Assembly: GCA_900290385.1 (NCBI GenBank)
Contig: OMSV01000015.1
Span: 1-9,555 of the forward strand
Reading direction: 5' to 3'
Source: Syntrophobacter sp. SbD2
GTDB taxonomy: Bacteria > Desulfobacterota > Syntrophobacteria > Syntrophobacterales > Syntrophobacteraceae
Length of the DNA: 9,555 nt
Shown: positions 7,353 through 9,555 of the stretch, in pieces
Layout of the letters: each line of letters begins with the position of its first letter
Numbering within the stretch: position 1 is the stretch's first letter
Position numbers and translations under genes: made by a program
The notes under the pieces: generated by a model
Database searches by the model: none
What the model was told of the DNA's origin: nothing
What the model saw: only the letters and a program-made list of their open reading frames with translations

Positions 7353-8033
7353 TCATTCCGACGGGGCAGTCCCTTCAGGGATTTGCCCGCCGGGAAAAAA
7401 GATTACGAAGCCTGCATCAGAGGCCTGCCACCTATAAAGCATACCCAAACTGGAAGCCAGCTCCTCGAACTCCTGCCATTCGCCGAATTTGGCAACAGCT
7501 TCTTTTACAACTTTTTCACAAGATTCGCCCCCGAAATAAAAATCCAGACATGGAGAACCGAGATCGTCCCTTGCAAGCATCAAAATAGAGCCACTGCCGC
7601 TCATAGATCCTATAAAGGACTCGATTGCCATGGTCAAAGCCATCTGGGTCCTAAACGCGTTGGTAAAAAGCATTATGGGGTGATCGCAGACCTGCCCCTT
7701 GAGTTCCACATTCCGGAGTGCGGCAAGTCTTTGAGCCAGCGAAACCGTCTGAGTCATGACTAAATTCAGGTCAATGTCGGTGCAGGCGTGGTCCATGCTG
7801 TGAGCGAAGCGATTGAACCTGGAAGTGATTTCGACCCCTCTTCGCACCTGTTCTTCGATCTTTTGCACCGAGCGCTGGAACTTCTCCCGGTACGGAAACG
7901 GGGACTCCCTCATCATCACAAGGAAGTCGGCCATCAGCCCATTTGTTTCGTTAATTACGGCCAGAACGTTTCTCAGCTCGTGAGTCACACTGGCGGCTAT
8001 TTTACCGAAAAAAGCAACCTCGTTTGCTTTCAC
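7353..8033 (-). CDS. Small soluble HisKA-like protein with no recognisable ATP-binding motifs
   Basis: A 226-residue protein with no membrane segment or signal peptide. Near the N-terminus, FFGKIAASVTHELRNVLAVI (9-28) is a clear HisKA H-box with His18 in HELRN, followed by a long helical stretch that fits the dimerisation hairpin (to about residue 80). The remaining 140 residues occupy the place of the HATPase domain, but no N-box with paired Asn, no DxGxG box, no F-box and no GxGxGL box can be read. Such a layout is known in histidine phosphotransfer proteins such as Spo0B and ChpT, which keep a kinase-like fold but do not bind ATP. A relay role is therefore plausible but inferred. The GTG start at 8033 is supported by AAGGGA six bases upstream. 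It lies 39 bases after the receiver-fusion gene and 65 before a stand-alone receiver. Confidence 0.85.
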   Translation of the reverse strand: MKANEVAFFGKIAASVTHELRNVLAVINETNGLMADFLVMMRESPFPYREKFQRSVQKIEEQVRRGVEITSRFNRFAHSMDHACTDIDLNLVMTQTVSLAQRLAALRNVELKGQVCDHPIMLFTNAFRTQMALTMAIESFIGSMSGSGSILMLARDDLGSPCLDFYFGGESCEKVVKEAVAKFGEWQEFEELASSLGMLYRWQASDAGFVIFFPGGQIPEGTAPSE

Positions 8034-8039
8034 CGCAGT

Positions 8040-8045
8040 TCCCTT
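8040..8045 (-). promoter_or_regulatory. Ribosome binding site fixing a GTG start
   Basis: AAGGGA on the minus strand sits six bases upstream of GTG 8031-8033. It supports this non-ATG start for the HisKA-like protein, which places the H-box histidine at residue 18. Confidence 0.75.
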
Positions 8046-8072
8046 GCGTGTTTTGCCAAAAGCGGCGCCAGT

Positions 8073-9311
8073 TCAGTCAACTTTGCCCTTCACCTTTGAT
8101 TGTCTTACCTTTCGATGTGCCTCCTGCATTGCCTGAGTGAGTTTTTCGATATCAACAGGCTTTTCCATGTAGGCGCATGCCCCAAGCTCCGCACAAAACT
8201 TGGCTATATCCTCGGAACCATGACCCGTAAGCACAATCACCTCGACGTTCGGATGCTTTTCTTTGACACGGCGCAAAACTTCCAGACCGTCCATACCCGG
8301 CATCTTTAGATCCAGGACCATTACCTCGGGCTCATCCTCTTCGAGAATCGAGAGGGCTTCCTCTCCACTGTAAACCGCAGCCGAAGAGTAATCCCGCATC
8401 TGAAGCCGTTCCGACAGTGCCTCGACAAAGTCTCTTTCGTCATCGACCAGCAGCACCTTGGACGGCAGGGGAAGATCGAAGTCGAACTTGCGGTAGACAT
8501 CCGTCTGGTAGTATCCCGGCCCCACTTTGGCCTCTGAGCCTTTCACGCCCGGAATAGCCGATGCAAGCCTTTTGAGCTCTGCTTCAAGTGAAGCAAGCAG
8601 CATCACGTGCTTGTTGATTTCCATGACAACTATGCCGTCCCTTGCTGAAACCGAAACATCATGACCTTCCATGGCCAGCTTGAGATTCACCTCAGAAGCG
8701 AGCGCAAAATCCGACACAGCCTTCAGAGAGTCCTGAGATACCGTCAGAACGCTGCTCTTAAGATTGTCGCATACAAGGCGGACCGCTTCGTCGTGAGTGA
8801 TTTTATTCATCGGGATAACAATATCATAGAGCCCGGCGGCCCAAGGGTCTTTTTGCCCGTACAGATGTTCAACCAAGAGAACAAGGGACTCGTCATCCTT
8901 GTGGATCTTCTTGAGCGCATCCTTAACCGAAATATTCTCCAGGCGGCAAGCCAGGTTGGAACGATATCCGCTGTCCGCTATCACGCACACGTTGAGCACG
9001 TGAGATATTCTCCTGGGGACCATCAGACTGCTGAGCCCGAAAAGGAGCAGATCATCGCCCTTCAGAGAATCGGCAACGAGCTGCCTCAGGCAGGCCAGAC
9101 TGCGCTCCTTTTCATGCGTAAACTTATTGAAAATGGAACTTTTCCCTCTGAGCGCATTCCAGATTTTGCTCTCTTCAATATTGAACCGCTTGCTCGTCGC
9201 AGCCACCAGAGACGCGTCGTCAAGACGCATGTAACCCGTTTTCTCTATAACGCTGCGTACGACGTCTTCAGCTCCGCAATAAGAACCACAAAAAACATTG
9301 ACAACCGGCAT
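8073..9311 (-). CDS. Cytidylate-kinase-like / BON-like / receiver fusion protein
   Basis: A 412-residue soluble protein in three parts. Residues 1 to about 190 resemble the cytidylate kinase-like family in layout: a short strand VNVF, a GSYCGAEDVV turn where the P-loop should be, an IADSGYR segment, a KDD then LYGQKDPW segment, and a closing LYDIVIPMNKITHDEAVRLV. The P-loop has no GK(S/T) and the arginine-rich lid is missing, so kinase activity is unlikely. Residues about 200-265 resemble a BON domain (HDVSVSARDGIVVMEI, then AIPGVKGSEAKVGP). Residues 285-395 are a complete receiver: VLLVDDE (Asp290, Asp291), phosphoacceptor Asp334 in MVLDLKMPGMDG, Thr362, Lys384. The ATG at 9311 is six bases after the SulP gene stop, with AAGGA ten bases upstream inside that gene. 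The receiver call is sure, the kinase-like call good, the BON call moderate. Confidence 0.88.
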   Translation of the reverse strand: MPVVNVFCGSYCGAEDVVRSVIEKTGYMRLDDASLVAATSKRFNIEESKIWNALRGKSSIFNKFTHEKERSLACLRQLVADSLKGDDLLLFGLSSLMVPRRISHVLNVCVIADSGYRSNLACRLENISVKDALKKIHKDDESLVLLVEHLYGQKDPWAAGLYDIVIPMNKITHDEAVRLVCDNLKSSVLTVSQDSLKAVSDFALASEVNLKLAMEGHDVSVSARDGIVVMEINKHVMLLASLEAELKRLASAIPGVKGSEAKVGPGYYQTDVYRKFDFDLPLPSKVLLVDDERDFVEALSERLQMRDYSSAAVYSGEEALSILEEDEPEVMVLDLKMPGMDGLEVLRRVKEKHPNVEVIVLTGHGSEDIAKFCAELGACAYMEKPVDIEKLTQAMQEAHRKVRQSKVKGKVD

Positions 9312-9317
9312 GATTGA

Positions 9318-9555
9318 CTATTCCTTCTTGGCGAGTTGTGGCGCGTCATCTACAAAACAGACCGAGACGAGCGGACAGCTTTCCCGGCACTGCGTGTGGC
9401 TGCTGGAGTGTATTGCATCAACGGCATGGGAGATCGTCGAATAAATATTGTCTTCCTGGATTTTTGCCAGCAGATGTGTGCGTTCCATAACTCCAAGCAC
9501 TTTTTCGTTCAGCCCGGCAAAGGATATCCCGTAGCCGGCGCTTCGCACCCGATCC
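9318..9555 (-). CDS. C-terminal STAS domain of a SulP-type anion transporter, 5' end outside window
   Basis: Only the last 78 residues are visible; the frame is open to the window edge. RSAGYGISFAGLNEKVLGVM followed by ERTHLLAKIQEDNIYSTISH matches the end of the cytoplasmic STAS domain of SulP transporters, which carry sulfate, bicarbonate or other anions or dicarboxylates (typical form: sGl...V..vleR..l...ig.dniF.t...A). After the STAS core comes a Cys-rich tail: HTQCRESCPLVSVC has a CX3CX5C pattern (residues 56, 60, 66) with His 49 and 53 nearby. The stop TAG at 9318-9320 is six bases before the next start, so it is probably co-transcribed with the receiver-fusion gene. A lone STAS protein is possible, since the transport domain is not visible. 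Confidence 0.75.
   Translation of the reverse strand, partial: DRVRSAGYGISFAGLNEKVLGVMERTHLLAKIQEDNIYSTISHAVDAIHSSSHTQCRESCPLVSVCFVDDAPQLAKKE

Noticed and set aside
8661..9317. Plus-strand open frame of 218 codons opposite the fusion gene
   Set aside because: It is fully antisense to a well-supported gene with clear domains, and its translation shows no recognisable domain.

Overview
All genes in this window lie on the minus strand, so transcription runs from position 9555 down to 1. Protein content suggests a member of the Desulfobacterota (former Deltaproteobacteria), perhaps Syntrophobacterales- or Desulfomonile-like. The reasons are a SulP transporter followed by a cytidylate-kinase-like/receiver protein, small soluble histidine-kinase-like proteins, and several stand-alone receivers beside a Liv-type transporter. 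This is inference from family resemblance; no marker gene settles it.

Layout in transcription order. (1) 9555-9318: C-terminal STAS domain of a SulP-type anion transporter, cut by the window edge. (2) 9311-8073: a three-part protein with a degenerate cytidylate-kinase-like domain, a BON-like segment and a receiver domain. (3) 8033-7353: a small soluble protein with a HisKA-type H-box but no recognisable ATP-binding motifs. (4) 7287-6907: a stand-alone receiver. (5) 6863-5127: a membrane histidine kinase with a dCACHE-like periplasmic sensor and intact catalytic motifs. (6) 5053-4643: a second stand-alone receiver. (7) 4561 to about 1123: livH, livM, livG and livF, the membrane and ATPase parts of a branched-chain amino acid/amide-type ABC importer, with no binding protein in the window. 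(8) 867-1: rarA (mgsA), an AAA+ replication-recombination ATPase, cut at its 3' end.

Genes 1-6 look like one signalling locus: one complete kinase, one HisKA-like protein that could relay phosphate, and three receiver domains, none with a DNA-binding or enzymatic output. The chain starts with an anion transporter and runs into an amino acid importer, so the likely theme is sensing a small extracellular ligand and adjusting transport or metabolism. The wiring itself is inference.

The clearest sequence-level anomaly is an exact 19-bp tandem duplication (1128-1146 and 1147-1165) at the very end of livF. Removing one copy restores a normal 233-residue LivF ending in a TAG at 1123-1125. With both copies the frame shifts, that stop is missed, and the reading frame runs through the former intergenic region into the start of rarA, adding roughly 100 unrelated residues. 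It may be a real mutation, a reversible slippage site or a sequence error. No RNA genes, insertion sequences or CRISPR arrays were seen, and no gene-free stretch exceeds 300 bases.
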